This document shows positions 36,453 to 43,708 of a stretch of 64,000 bases of DNA, piece after piece; the stretch's first letter is position 1, and the number at the start of each line of letters is the position of its first letter. A program made the translations under genes and the position numbers. This DNA comes from Lysinibacillus sp. KCTC 33748 (GTDB taxonomy: Bacteria > Bacillota > Bacilli > Bacillales_A > Planococcaceae): the NCBI RefSeq assembly GCF_002237755.1, contig NZ_MWSJ01000001.1, positions 551,737 through 615,736 on the forward strand, in the 5' to 3' direction. Under the pieces are notes generated by a model. That model made no database searches, was not told the origin of the DNA, and was given only the letters and a program-made list of their open reading frames with translations.

Positions 36453-36522
36453 TTTTGTCAAAACATTTTTATGAAATGATGCGATTGTTTGACAATATTT
36501 GTGGGTGTAACATGCTAACTTT
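36453..36522 (+). promoter_or_regulatory. spoIIG promoter with Spo0A boxes
   Basis: TGTCAAA at 36456-36462 and its inverse TTTGACA at 36488-36494 match the Spo0A box (TGTCRAA). TTGACA at 36489-36494 can serve as -35 with TAACTT at 36516-36521 as -10, a spacer of 21 bp. The B. subtilis spoIIG promoter is known for a 22-bp spacer and Spo0A~P activation at boxes overlapping the -35, so the architecture is conserved. Confidence 0.75.
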
Positions 36523-36542
36523 GTAAGTAGGAGGCGGCTGTT

Positions 36543-37376
36543 ATGTATGGAGAATGGCTGGTGCTCATTAATACACTTTTTAATCTAGCGATACTTACGT
36601 TTACAGCGAGAGTAACAGGGGTTTTTGTAAAGAACACGAGATTATTAATGAGTTCTATTTGTAGTAGTTTTGTAGCTGTAATAGGTGGTCAAATGCTGTT
36701 AATGACGATACTGAGCTTTATCTTACTAATCGGCATAGCTTTTCGCTTTAAGATTCGAAGTTTTCAAAAGCAAGGACCGATTGTTTTAACAGCAACAATC
36801 ATTATTGGTGGATTATTAACAGCGTTACAACCGTATTTAAAAAATCTTTCTGCTGTCCATTTTATAATTATTTGCCTACTATTAGCAGTTGGTAACCTTG
36901 TTGCTTTTTATAAGCAATGGGGATTTGTAAAGCTTGAGCGGTTAAGTGGTCAGTTTGTGTTTGATACGAATTTAAAAATTTTTGATATCACGATACCGCT
37001 TTCTGCATTTGTAGATACAGGGAATCAAGCAATTGAGCCACTATCAGGAAAACCTGTTCACTTTGTCTCTTATGCAGCATTACGCTCACATTTACCTGCA
37101 GCATTTTGCAAGTCATTAATAGAATGGCAAGAAACTGATCCGTATAATGTATCCATGTTTTCAGAAGATTATCAGCGTTATATTCGATTTATTCATGTTA
37201 ATACAGTGCAACAGCAGTCAGTTGTACTAGGTTTCCGCTTTGATGAGTGGCATATAAAAGGGGAGCACTCACAAGTGAAAACGAATGAATATATCGTATT
37301 AACAAGAAAGGCTAAAAATTTTCCGCACAGCACAGCAGCAATTTTACATTTTTCAGCGCTTTCAAATAACTCATAG
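36543..37376 (+). CDS. spoIIGA: Sporulation sigma-E factor processing peptidase SpoIIGA
   Basis: 277 aa, slightly shorter than B. subtilis (309). Membrane-embedded aspartic protease that cleaves pro-sigma-E in the mother cell after septation. Five N-terminal membrane helices (about 1-125), then a soluble domain with the catalytic FVDTGNQAIEPLSGKPV motif. ATG 36543 after AGGAGG. Cotranscribed with sigE 13 bp downstream. Confidence 0.93.
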   Translation: MYGEWLVLINTLFNLAILTFTARVTGVFVKNTRLLMSSICSSFVAVIGGQMLLMTILSFILLIGIAFRFKIRSFQKQGPIVLTATIIIGGLLTALQPYLKNLSAVHFIIICLLLAVGNLVAFYKQWGFVKLERLSGQFVFDTNLKIFDITIPLSAFVDTGNQAIEPLSGKPVHFVSYAALRSHLPAAFCKSLIEWQETDPYNVSMFSEDYQRYIRFIHVNTVQQQSVVLGFRFDEWHIKGEHSQVKTNEYIVLTRKAKNFPHSTAAILHFSALSNNS

Positions 37377-37389
37377 AGGGGGAGAACTA

Positions 37390-38097
37390 TTGCTTCTTAG
37401 GCTACTTGCTAGCTTGAAAAAATTTTGGAGTAAGTTTCGGAGTCGTGAAACGTACTATATAGGGGGAAATGATTCATTGCCAGTGCCATTAAGTCGAGAA
37501 GAAGAAGTTACAGTCATTGCATCCTTTATGAATGGTGATTTAAGAGCTAGAGATACACTAATTGAACGTAATTTGCGTCTTGTTGTTTATATTGCTAGAC
37601 GTTTTGATAATACGGGAACACCGATTGAGGATTTAATAAGTATTGGCTCGATCGGTTTAATTAAGGCGATTGAAACGTTCAATACTGATAAAAATATTAA
37701 GCTTGCCACATACGCATCACGTTGTATTGAAAATGAAATTTTGATGCATTTACGTAAAACAAGTCGCATGAAGGGTGAAGTTTCATTAGATGAACCATTA
37801 AACTCAGATGCTGATGGAAATGAATTGTTATTGTCTGATATTTTAGGAACGGAAGAGCATATTATTTTAGACAATGTAGAGAAGAAAATTGAGCGTCAAC
37901 ATATGTTTCATGCGATCAATTTACTAGGCGCGCGTGAAAGATATATTATGGAATGTCGTTTCGGCCTCAATGGAAAAATTGAAATGACTCAAAAAGAAGT
38001 TGCTGATCATTTAGGTATTTCGCAATCATATATTTCCCGATTAGAGAAGAAAATTATTCAAGATTTACGTGAAAATCTGAATCAGCCAATATCTTAG
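37390..38097 (+). CDS. sigE: RNA polymerase sigma factor SigE precursor
   Basis: 235 aa. Early mother-cell sigma factor of sporulation, made as an inactive precursor. The amphipathic pro-sequence MLLRLLASLKKFWSKFRSRE precedes TYYIGGN, the cleavage region for SpoIIGA; the pro-segment looks a few residues shorter than in B. subtilis. Region 2 has NLRLVVYIARRFDNTGTPIEDLISIGSIGLIKAIETFN; region 4 has MTQKEVADHLGISQSYISRLEKKI. TTG start at 37390 after GGGGGAG. Confidence 0.96.
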   Translation: MLLRLLASLKKFWSKFRSRETYYIGGNDSLPVPLSREEEVTVIASFMNGDLRARDTLIERNLRLVVYIARRFDNTGTPIEDLISIGSIGLIKAIETFNTDKNIKLATYASRCIENEILMHLRKTSRMKGEVSLDEPLNSDADGNELLLSDILGTEEHIILDNVEKKIERQHMFHAINLLGARERYIMECRFGLNGKIEMTQKEVADHLGISQSYISRLEKKIIQDLRENLNQPIS

Positions 38098-38139
38098 AGA
38101 GGGAAATTTACCCTACCTAAAATTGGTCATAGCTTTTGT

Positions 38140-38170
38140 GCATATTCTCGTTTCTCTCGGACAAACTGAT
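38140..38170 (+). promoter_or_regulatory. Candidate sigma-F promoter of sigG
   Basis: GCATA at 38140-38144 fits the -35 (GYWTA), and GGACAAACTG at 38159-38168 fits the -10 (GGHNANAHTR), with a 14-bp spacer, one shorter than the usual 15. Forespore transcription of sigG by sigma-F is established in B. subtilis. Confidence 0.65.
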
Positions 38171-38213
38171 GTAACGGTTTAGTCAGAGAATAACATCCGG
38201 AGGAATCGAATAT

Positions 38214-38987
38214 ATGCGAACTAAAGTAGATCTTTGCGGCTTAGATACATCGACTTTGCCAATTTTAAAGCACGAGGAAATGAAGGAACTATTTATTCGT
38301 TTACAAGCTGGAGAAACTGAGATTAGGGAAGAGCTTGTAATGTGCAATTTAAGGTTAGTGCTCAGTATTGTCGGTAGATTTGCCTATAGGGGTGAACAGG
38401 CAGATGATTTATTTCAGGTAGGCTGTATTGGCCTCATGAAAGCCATTGATCATTTTGATTTGAAGCATAATGTACGATTTTCAACATATGCTGTGCCAAT
38501 GATCATAGGTGAAATTCGTCGCCATCTGCGTGATCATCATGCATTGCGCGTTTCTCGATCTCTAAGAGATATTGCATATAAGGCGATGCAGGCAAAAGAG
38601 CAATGGATAACCGATAATTTACGAGAACCAACGATTGAAGAAATTGCTGAAATGATTGACATGAAAAAGGAAGATGTTTTATTTGCTTTAGATGCCATTC
38701 AAGACCCAGTTTCCTTACAGGAGCCTATTTATTCAGACGGCGGAGACGCTGTTTATATGATGGATCAATTACGTGATGATGATGTATCAGAAGATCAATG
38801 GGTTGCCTACGTGTCGGTAAAGGAAAGTTTACAAAAGTTAGATGATCGTCAACAAATGATTGTTGCAAAGCGTTTTTATTACGGTGAGACACAAACTGAA
38901 ATTGCAAAAGAATTGGGGATTTCTCAAGCGCAAATTTCACGTCTAGAAAAAAATGCAATTGAAACAATGCAGAAAGATTATAAGTAA
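38214..38987 (+). CDS. sigG: RNA polymerase sigma factor SigG
   Basis: 257 aa. Late forespore sigma factor. Seen: the N-terminal KVDLCGLDTSTLPILK segment that marks SigG and mediates inhibition by CsfB, region 2 NLRLVLSIVGRF...LFQVGCIGLMKAIDHFD, and region 4 GETQTEIAKELGISQAQISRLEKNAI. ATG 38214 after GGAGGAAT. Own promoter in the sigE-sigG gap; read-through from sigE also possible. Confidence 0.96.
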   Translation: MRTKVDLCGLDTSTLPILKHEEMKELFIRLQAGETEIREELVMCNLRLVLSIVGRFAYRGEQADDLFQVGCIGLMKAIDHFDLKHNVRFSTYAVPMIIGEIRRHLRDHHALRVSRSLRDIAYKAMQAKEQWITDNLREPTIEEIAEMIDMKKEDVLFALDAIQDPVSLQEPIYSDGGDAVYMMDQLRDDDVSEDQWVAYVSVKESLQKLDDRQQMIVAKRFYYGETQTEIAKELGISQAQISRLEKNAIETMQKDYK

Positions 38988-38992
38988 AAACA

Positions 38993-39026
38993 CAATGCGC
39001 ACCCGAATCTCGGTGCGCATTTTAAT
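38993..39026 (+). terminator. Terminator after sigG
   Basis: AATGCGCACC / GGTGCGCATT with an 8-nt loop, followed by TTAATTT. Confidence 0.82.
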
Positions 39027-39065
39027 TTATGTCACAATGAAATTAAAATGTCATATTAGGTGGAT

Positions 39066-39170
39066 GTCGATAAAAAGTAAAAGTAGGGTGATAAAAAGTG
39101 AAAGTTAATCGATAAAAAGTAAAAGTTGGGCGATAATCTTTGAAAGTGTTTCGATAAAATTAAAAAGTTG
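39066..39170 (+). repeat. Five tandem 21-bp degenerate repeats after sigG
   Basis: Units start at 39066, 39087, 39108, 39129 and 39150, consensus NNCGATAAAAAGTAAAAGTNN. A sixth, weak unit may start at 39171. The rest of the 350-bp gap to ylmC is AT-rich with no gene. Confidence 0.85.
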
Positions 39171-39339
39171 AGATATCATTTTGCCAAAGAGCCAAATTAA
39201 TTTAACTATGACAGTTTTACAACATTTGCTTAATCATTTCATTTTCATTTAAACAACAATAAACACATAAATATAAAGAGAAAACATAGTTTGTTGAGAT
39301 AAAAACGATGTTGAGAGTAATTGATTTAGGAGGGATAAA

Positions 39340-39576
39340 ATGCGTTTCTCGATGTTACAGCAAAAAGAAGTAATTGAAGCAGGGAACGGACGCTTTTTAG
39401 GATTTGTGGTAGATGCAGAGGTATCCAAAGAAACAGGCTATGTAACGGCTTTTATGATTGCAGAGCCCCGAAAATATTTAGGCCTTTTTCGCGGGGAAGA
39501 ATCGGTTAGGAAAGTGTATATGAAAGATGTACTTGTAGTTGGAAAGGATGTCATTTTAGTGAAAGCGATATCCTAA
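39340..39576 (+). CDS. ylmC: YlmC/YmxH PRC-barrel protein
   Basis: 78 aa single PRC-barrel domain, with GNGRFLGFVVDAEVSKETGYVTAFMI and YMKDVLVVGKDVILVK. Sporulation-associated family (YlmC/YmxH) of unknown biochemical role. ATG 39340 after AGGAGGG. B. subtilis ylmD (laccase-domain), which follows ylmC there, is absent here. Confidence 0.88.
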   Translation: MRFSMLQQKEVIEAGNGRFLGFVVDAEVSKETGYVTAFMIAEPRKYLGLFRGEESVRKVYMKDVLVVGKDVILVKAIS

Positions 39577-39727
39577 AAGACAAAATTATTATGCATATTA
39601 AAAATCTAAGCATTTTAAAGCATTGCCAGGGTAAAATGTACTTTCACATAGGTCAGGCTATTCATTGATAATTCAAGCATTGCTTGTTACAATATAAGAA
39701 ACTATTGTTGTAAAGTTGGGAAAAACA

Positions 39728-40432
39728 TTGACAAAAATCTTAACAAATTTGAAGAAAATTAATGATCTTATACAAGCAGCAAAAAAACGTGCAAATCGTG
39801 AAGCAGAGAAAGTTCAAATTATTGCAGTGACAAAAGAAGTTTCTGTAGAAAGAACACAAGAAGCAATTGATGCAGGCCTTATTCATTTAGGAGAGAACCG
39901 TCCTGAAGGCTTAAATCGTAAAACTGAAGCGATTCAAGCTGATGTACATTGGCATTATATTGGTTCTTTACAAACACGTAAGGTCAAACAGGTCATTAAC
40001 AGTTTTGATTATTTACATTCACTAGATCGTTTGAGTTTAGCGCAAGAAATTGAAAAAAGAGCAGACAAACCTGTTAAATGCTTTGTACAAGTTAATGTAT
40101 CGGGCGAAGAGTCAAAACATGGTTTATCGATTGAAGAAGTCCTACCTTTTATTGAATCATTAAAAAGTTTTACGAAAGTTCAAGTCGTTGGTTTAATGAC
40201 AATGGCACCGAATACAGCTGAGGATACAATTATTCGCTCTGTTTTTAAGCAATTAAAACAATGTCAACAGCAAATAGCCGAGCAAGGATTCGCACATGCA
40301 CCTTGTACCGAGTTATCAATGGGCATGTCTAATGACTTTGAAATTGCGGTAGAAGAAGGGGCTACATTTGTACGAGTTGGAACGGCTCTTGTTGGAAATG
40401 AAAGAGGGGAACAGGATGAGCATGAAAAATAA
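39728..40432 (+). CDS. ylmE: PLP homeostasis protein YlmE (YggS/PROSC family)
   Basis: 234 aa alanine-racemase-like TIM barrel that binds pyridoxal phosphate and buffers its free level. Seen: [11 protein letters not shown] with the PLP lysine, [34 protein letters not shown], and [25 protein letters not shown]. Start is likely TTG 39728, where homology begins; an earlier TTG at 39716 has no site. Overlaps sepF by 17 bp. Confidence 0.92.
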   Translation: MTKILTNLKKINDLIQAAKKRANREAEKVQIIAVTKEVSVERTQEAIDAGLIHLGENRPEGLNRKTEAIQADVHWHYIGSLQTRKVKQVINSFDYLHSLDRLSLAQEIEKRADKPVKCFVQVNVSGEESKHGLSIEEVLPFIESLKSFTKVQVVGLMTMAPNTAEDTIIRSVFKQLKQCQQQIAEQGFAHAPCTELSMGMSNDFEIAVEEGATFVRVGTALVGNERGEQDEHEK

Positions 40433-40922
40433 AATTAAAAATTTCTTTTATCTTGAGGAAGAAATAGAAGAAGAAATCACTCAAGCTCCTATTCAACAGC
40501 AACAACCCGTACAACAACAACAGCAACAGCAACAGATCCAATCGGTGAAGCCTAAAAAAGTTATGAAGGAGCGTAAGGCACCGGTTCAGGAAATTTTTCC
40601 GCAAAGTACCACATCTACAAACAATATTGTCAGTTTGCAGTCAGCAATGAATTCTAAAGGTTCAAAAGTTGTATTAGTTGAACCTAGAGTTTATGCAGAA
40701 GCGCAGGACATTGCAGAACATTTAAAAAATAGGCGTGCAACGATCGTCAATTTACAACGAATTGAGCGAGAACAAGGTGTACGGATTATTGATTTTTTAA
40801 GTGGCACAGTGTATGCACTCGGCGGTGATATTCAAAGAATCGGCAAAGACATTTTCCTATGCACACCTGAAAATGTAGAAGTATCTGGCGAAATTTCGAA
40901 TTTTATTTTAGACGATAATTAA
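40416..40922 (+). CDS. sepF: Cell division protein SepF with poly-Q linker
   Basis: 168 aa. FtsZ-associated membrane anchor. Layout: N-terminal amphipathic helix [15 protein letters not shown], an acidic and poly-glutamine linker (about 27-42, nearly all Q, encoded by CAA/CAG), and the C-terminal SepF core ([29 protein letters not shown]...[15 protein letters not shown]). ATG 40416 after AGAGGGGA, within the 3' end of ylmE. Confidence 0.94.
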   Translation: MSMKNKIKNFFYLEEEIEEEITQAPIQQQQPVQQQQQQQQIQSVKPKKVMKERKAPVQEIFPQSTTSTNNIVSLQSAMNSKGSKVVLVEPRVYAEAQDIAEHLKNRRATIVNLQRIEREQGVRIIDFLSGTVYALGGDIQRIGKDIFLCTPENVEVSGEISNFILDDN

Positions 40923-40942
40923 TAGCGAGGATTGTAGTTTAT

Positions 40943-41224
40943 ATGACATTTTATTTAATCTTGAAGTATGTGTCTATAGCATTTTATGTATATTCACTAA
41001 TGCTAGTCGCATATGTGTTAATGTCCTGGGTGCCTGCTGTTCAAAACACATCTGTTGGACGTATTTTAACAAAATTATGTGAACCTTATCTTGGAATTTT
41101 CAGAAAGTTTATTCCGCCAATCGGCATGATTGATATTTCACCTATCGTAGCAATATTTCTCCTTAACTATATTCAAAAAGGGCTGTTTATTGTTATTTTA
41201 AAAATTTACGAAATGTTTATTTAA
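40943..41224 (+). CDS. ylmG: YggT family membrane protein YlmG
   Basis: 93 aa with two membrane helices and the YggT pattern YVLMSWVPAVQNTSVGRILTKLCEPYLGIFRKFIPPIG. Conserved after sepF in Gram-positives; role in membrane or division organisation not defined. Terminator at 41228. Confidence 0.9.
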   Translation: MTFYLILKYVSIAFYVYSLMLVAYVLMSWVPAVQNTSVGRILTKLCEPYLGIFRKFIPPIGMIDISPIVAIFLLNYIQKGLFIVILKIYEMFI

Positions 41225-41227
41225 AAA

Positions 41228-41258
41228 AAATCCTCACGAACGGTGGGGATTTTTTATT
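41228..41258 (+). terminator. Terminator after ylmG
   Basis: AAATCCTCAC-GAACG-GTGGGGATTTTTT. Confidence 0.85.
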
Positions 41259-41452
41259 TATGGGGAATACTACATTTAACAAAAATGGTTGCATATTTAG
41301 TGGTGATTCCTAGAATGCATAAGAATAAGTAGGGATCGAGGTATGAACTATCCCTGCAGAAAGCGTCCTACTAGCGTGTGCAATCAAGTACATATTTTTA
41401 TGAAATATCAAAAGCCTGGATAACGTTTGTTGAAACGTATCTATGTATATAA

Positions 41453-41607
41453 GTTGATCTTCGTTTCGACTGGGCGACTCCTTGGGGATCATCGAACGCC
41501 CCCAGGAAGCTTTGCTCTGTGCGAAAGCGAAGCGGCAGCAAATGTTTTATCTGTGCGAAAGCGTAGCGACAGCAACAACAAAGCGCCCAGCTGGAACGGA
41601 AATCAAC
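41453..41607 (+). repeat. Family A repeat, internally deleted copy A3
   Basis: 155 bp. Both terminal inverted repeats are present (GTTGATCTTCGTTTCGACTG at 41453-41472 and GCCCAGCTGGAACGGAAATC at 41585-41604) with two 37-bp-type units, but the segment with the nested hairpin is missing: GGGGAT joins directly to CATCGAACGCCCCC. Right flank CCACGTTATG as in A1. Confidence 0.85.
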
Positions 41608-41696
41608 CCCACGTTATGATTATGAGCATTTTATAAAATCCTTAAAATACCAATGAAATTGTACAAGTATAAGAGTGATAATAGAGGTGAGGTTAT

Positions 41697-42485
41697 ATGG
41701 AGCATTTAATACAGCATTTTAGAAAAGATGAACAGCCATTTATTGAACAGGTTGTGAGCTGGCAACATGAGGTAGAGGATCGATACGCTCCAAAGCTTAC
41801 TGATTTTCTAGATCCTCGTCAACGTTTTATTGTTACATCAATTATTGGACAATATGACACATTGAAAACAGCTAGTGCTGGGCTCTTTGATAATGCAGAA
41901 AGACAACGCATGTTGATTTATCCTACTTATTATGAGCCTGTGGAAGAAGATTTTCAGCTTACCGTATTTACGATTCAATATCCTGTAAAATTTGTCCAAC
42001 TACGACATCCTGATGTTCTTGGAGCTTTATTATCTTTAGGACTGAATCGTGGCAAATTCGGTGATATTCGAGTGAATGAACAGCTAGTACAATTTGTAGT
42101 AGCGAATGAGGTAGCGGAATATGTACGCTTACATTTAACAGGCATCGGCAAAGTAAAGGTACATGTAGAATCGATTAAAGAGACAGAGACGCTGCTACAA
42201 AACGAGGAAGAGTGGTTAGAAGAATCTCATACTGTTTCCTCAATGCGTTTAGATGTTATTATTTCAACGATTTTAAAAACTTCTCGCCAGAAGGCACAAG
42301 CATTAATTACAGGTAAAAAGGTTCGTGTCAATTGGACTGAACGGGATACAGTTGCCTTTGAATTACAAGAAGGAGATATTTTATCTGTACGTGGAAGCGG
42401 TCGAGTAAAAATTATGATGACGGAAGGCCGTACAAAAAAAGATAAAATTCGATTACAAATCGGTCGATTGACCCAAAAAAGCTGA
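41697..42485 (+). CDS. ylmH: S4-domain RNA-binding protein YlmH
   Basis: 262 aa. N-terminal YlmH domain (about 1-175, FLDPRQRFIVTSIIG and LGLNRGKFGDIRV) and a C-terminal S4 RNA-binding domain (about 180-250, SSMRLDVIISTILKTSRQKAQALITGKKVRVNW). Homologs bind ribosomal particles and have been linked to ribosome-associated quality control. ATG 41697 after GAGGTGAGG. Separated from ylmG by repeat A3. Confidence 0.92.
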   Translation: MEHLIQHFRKDEQPFIEQVVSWQHEVEDRYAPKLTDFLDPRQRFIVTSIIGQYDTLKTASAGLFDNAERQRMLIYPTYYEPVEEDFQLTVFTIQYPVKFVQLRHPDVLGALLSLGLNRGKFGDIRVNEQLVQFVVANEVAEYVRLHLTGIGKVKVHVESIKETETLLQNEEEWLEESHTVSSMRLDVIISTILKTSRQKAQALITGKKVRVNWTERDTVAFELQEGDILSVRGSGRVKIMMTEGRTKKDKIRLQIGRLTQKS

Positions 42486-42580
42486 AAATCAAGTAAATTT
42501 CATTAATTTTTACTGCTAAGTTGTTGGAACAATTGTATAATAGAAAGTATGAATGTACATGTAAAGGAGAGAAGGATCGT

Positions 42581-43105
42581 ATGCCGTTATCACCTATTGA
42601 TATACATAATAAGGAGTTTACTAAATCCTTCAGAGGTTATGCTGAAGATGAAGTAAATGAATTTTTAGATCAAATTATTAAAGACTATGAGATTTTGTTA
42701 CGGGAAAAGAAGGAAGTAGACAGACAACTGGAAATTTCCTTAGAACAAGCGAGACATTTTAATTCTTTAGAGGAAACGTTACAAAAGTCAATTGTTGTTG
42801 CGCAAGAGGCAGCTGACGAAGTACGAAGAAATTCTCAAAAAGAAGCTAAACTCATTGTAAAAGAAGCAGAAAAAAATGCCGATCGTATTATCAATGAGGC
42901 TTTAACGAAGGCTCGTAAAGTAACAATTGAAATTGATGAGCTGAAAAAGCAATCAAAAGTATTCCGTAATCGTTTTAAAATGCTTGTAGAGGCACAGCTT
43001 GATTTACTAAATGCAGATGACTGGGATCATTTGCTACAATATGATATTGACCTTACTGAAATTCAAACATCTGTCGAAGAAGCACAAGAAGCCGATCAAG
43101 TTTAA
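42581..43105 (+). CDS. divIVA: Polar/septal scaffold protein DivIVA
   Basis: 174 aa. N-terminal DivIVA motif PLSPIDIHNKEFTKSFRGYAEDEVNEFLDQIIKDYE, which binds curved membrane, followed by a long coiled coil (about 35-150). Organises the cell poles and the Min system, and chromosome anchoring in sporulation. ATG 42581 after AAAGGAGAG. A TATAAT at 42536-42541 may be its own -10, but no good -35 was found. Confidence 0.95.
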   Translation: MPLSPIDIHNKEFTKSFRGYAEDEVNEFLDQIIKDYEILLREKKEVDRQLEISLEQARHFNSLEETLQKSIVVAQEAADEVRRNSQKEAKLIVKEAEKNADRIINEALTKARKVTIEIDELKKQSKVFRNRFKMLVEAQLDLLNADDWDHLLQYDIDLTEIQTSVEEAQEADQV

Positions 43106-43144
43106 TCTATTTAATTGTAGACATTGGGAAGCAATAAGTGAAAC

Positions 43145-43173
43145 TTGACGTGAATGTATGATTTTCATATACT
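43145..43173 (+). promoter_or_regulatory. Sigma-A promoter of ileS leader
   Basis: TTGACG at 43145-43150, 17-bp spacer, TATACT at 43168-43173. The pyr promoter has the same two hexamers. Confidence 0.85.
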
Positions 43174-43189
43174 ATGGTAATAGTAATTA

Positions 43190-43446
43190 TTTTGAACACA
43201 TATGCAAACAGGCAAAGACGAAGACAGTATTTGTTAGGCGTAGTTAAGCGATTTGGGGATAGTGTGAGCCCAAACAAGCAAATAACAATGAACATCACTT
43301 CGGAGCTAAATAACTGAATGTAGTAAGTTATTTCGTAGTGCACGACGTTAATGTGCTTTAAGTGGTAGTGAAATTTTTTGCTACAATTAGGGTGGTACCG
43401 CGAGTATAAGCTTCTCGTCCCTTTCAGGGATTGAGAGGCTTTTTTA
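43190..43446 (+). ncRNA. T-box riboswitch (isoleucine) upstream of ileS
   Basis: Stem I spans about 43200-43310, with AGTATTTG and a GGGGATAGTG apical region. The putative specifier ATC (Ile) is at 43294-43296. The T-box sequence AGGGTGGTACCGCG is at 43389-43402, and the terminator (GCTTCTCGTCCC...GGGATTGAGAGGC then six T) ends at 43446. Uncharged tRNA(Ile) should bind and favour read-through into ileS. Confidence 0.92.
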
Positions 43447-43589
43447 TGTTCAAATGACGGTTGGCTTCATTTCTATTAGTATGAAATGGCTAAATCCTAT
43501 GTTTGAACTTATACATCCATTGTTAAAACGTGTTGATTTTGCCGATAACTAGAACTTGAGGGCATTTCCCGAAATGTATCTATGTAAGC

Positions 43590-43613
43590 TGCCCAGTCGG
43601 AACGGAAATCAAC
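43590..43613 (+). repeat. Solo right end of family A in the ileS leader
   Basis: TGCCCAGTCGGAACGGAAAT then CAAC: the right terminal repeat of family A alone, followed by CACACGTTAT as in A1 and A3. The left flank GTATCTATGTA resembles the left flank of A3. It lies in the 262-bp transcribed stretch between the T-box terminator and the ileS start; nothing else was seen there. Confidence 0.75.
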
Positions 43614-43708
43614 CACACGTTATAATAATAAGCCTAATAACTGTCGTATGTGATTGAGCGCCTATGTGCATTTGTTTTTGTTTGTAAACATAAAGGAGGA
43701 ATTGAACA

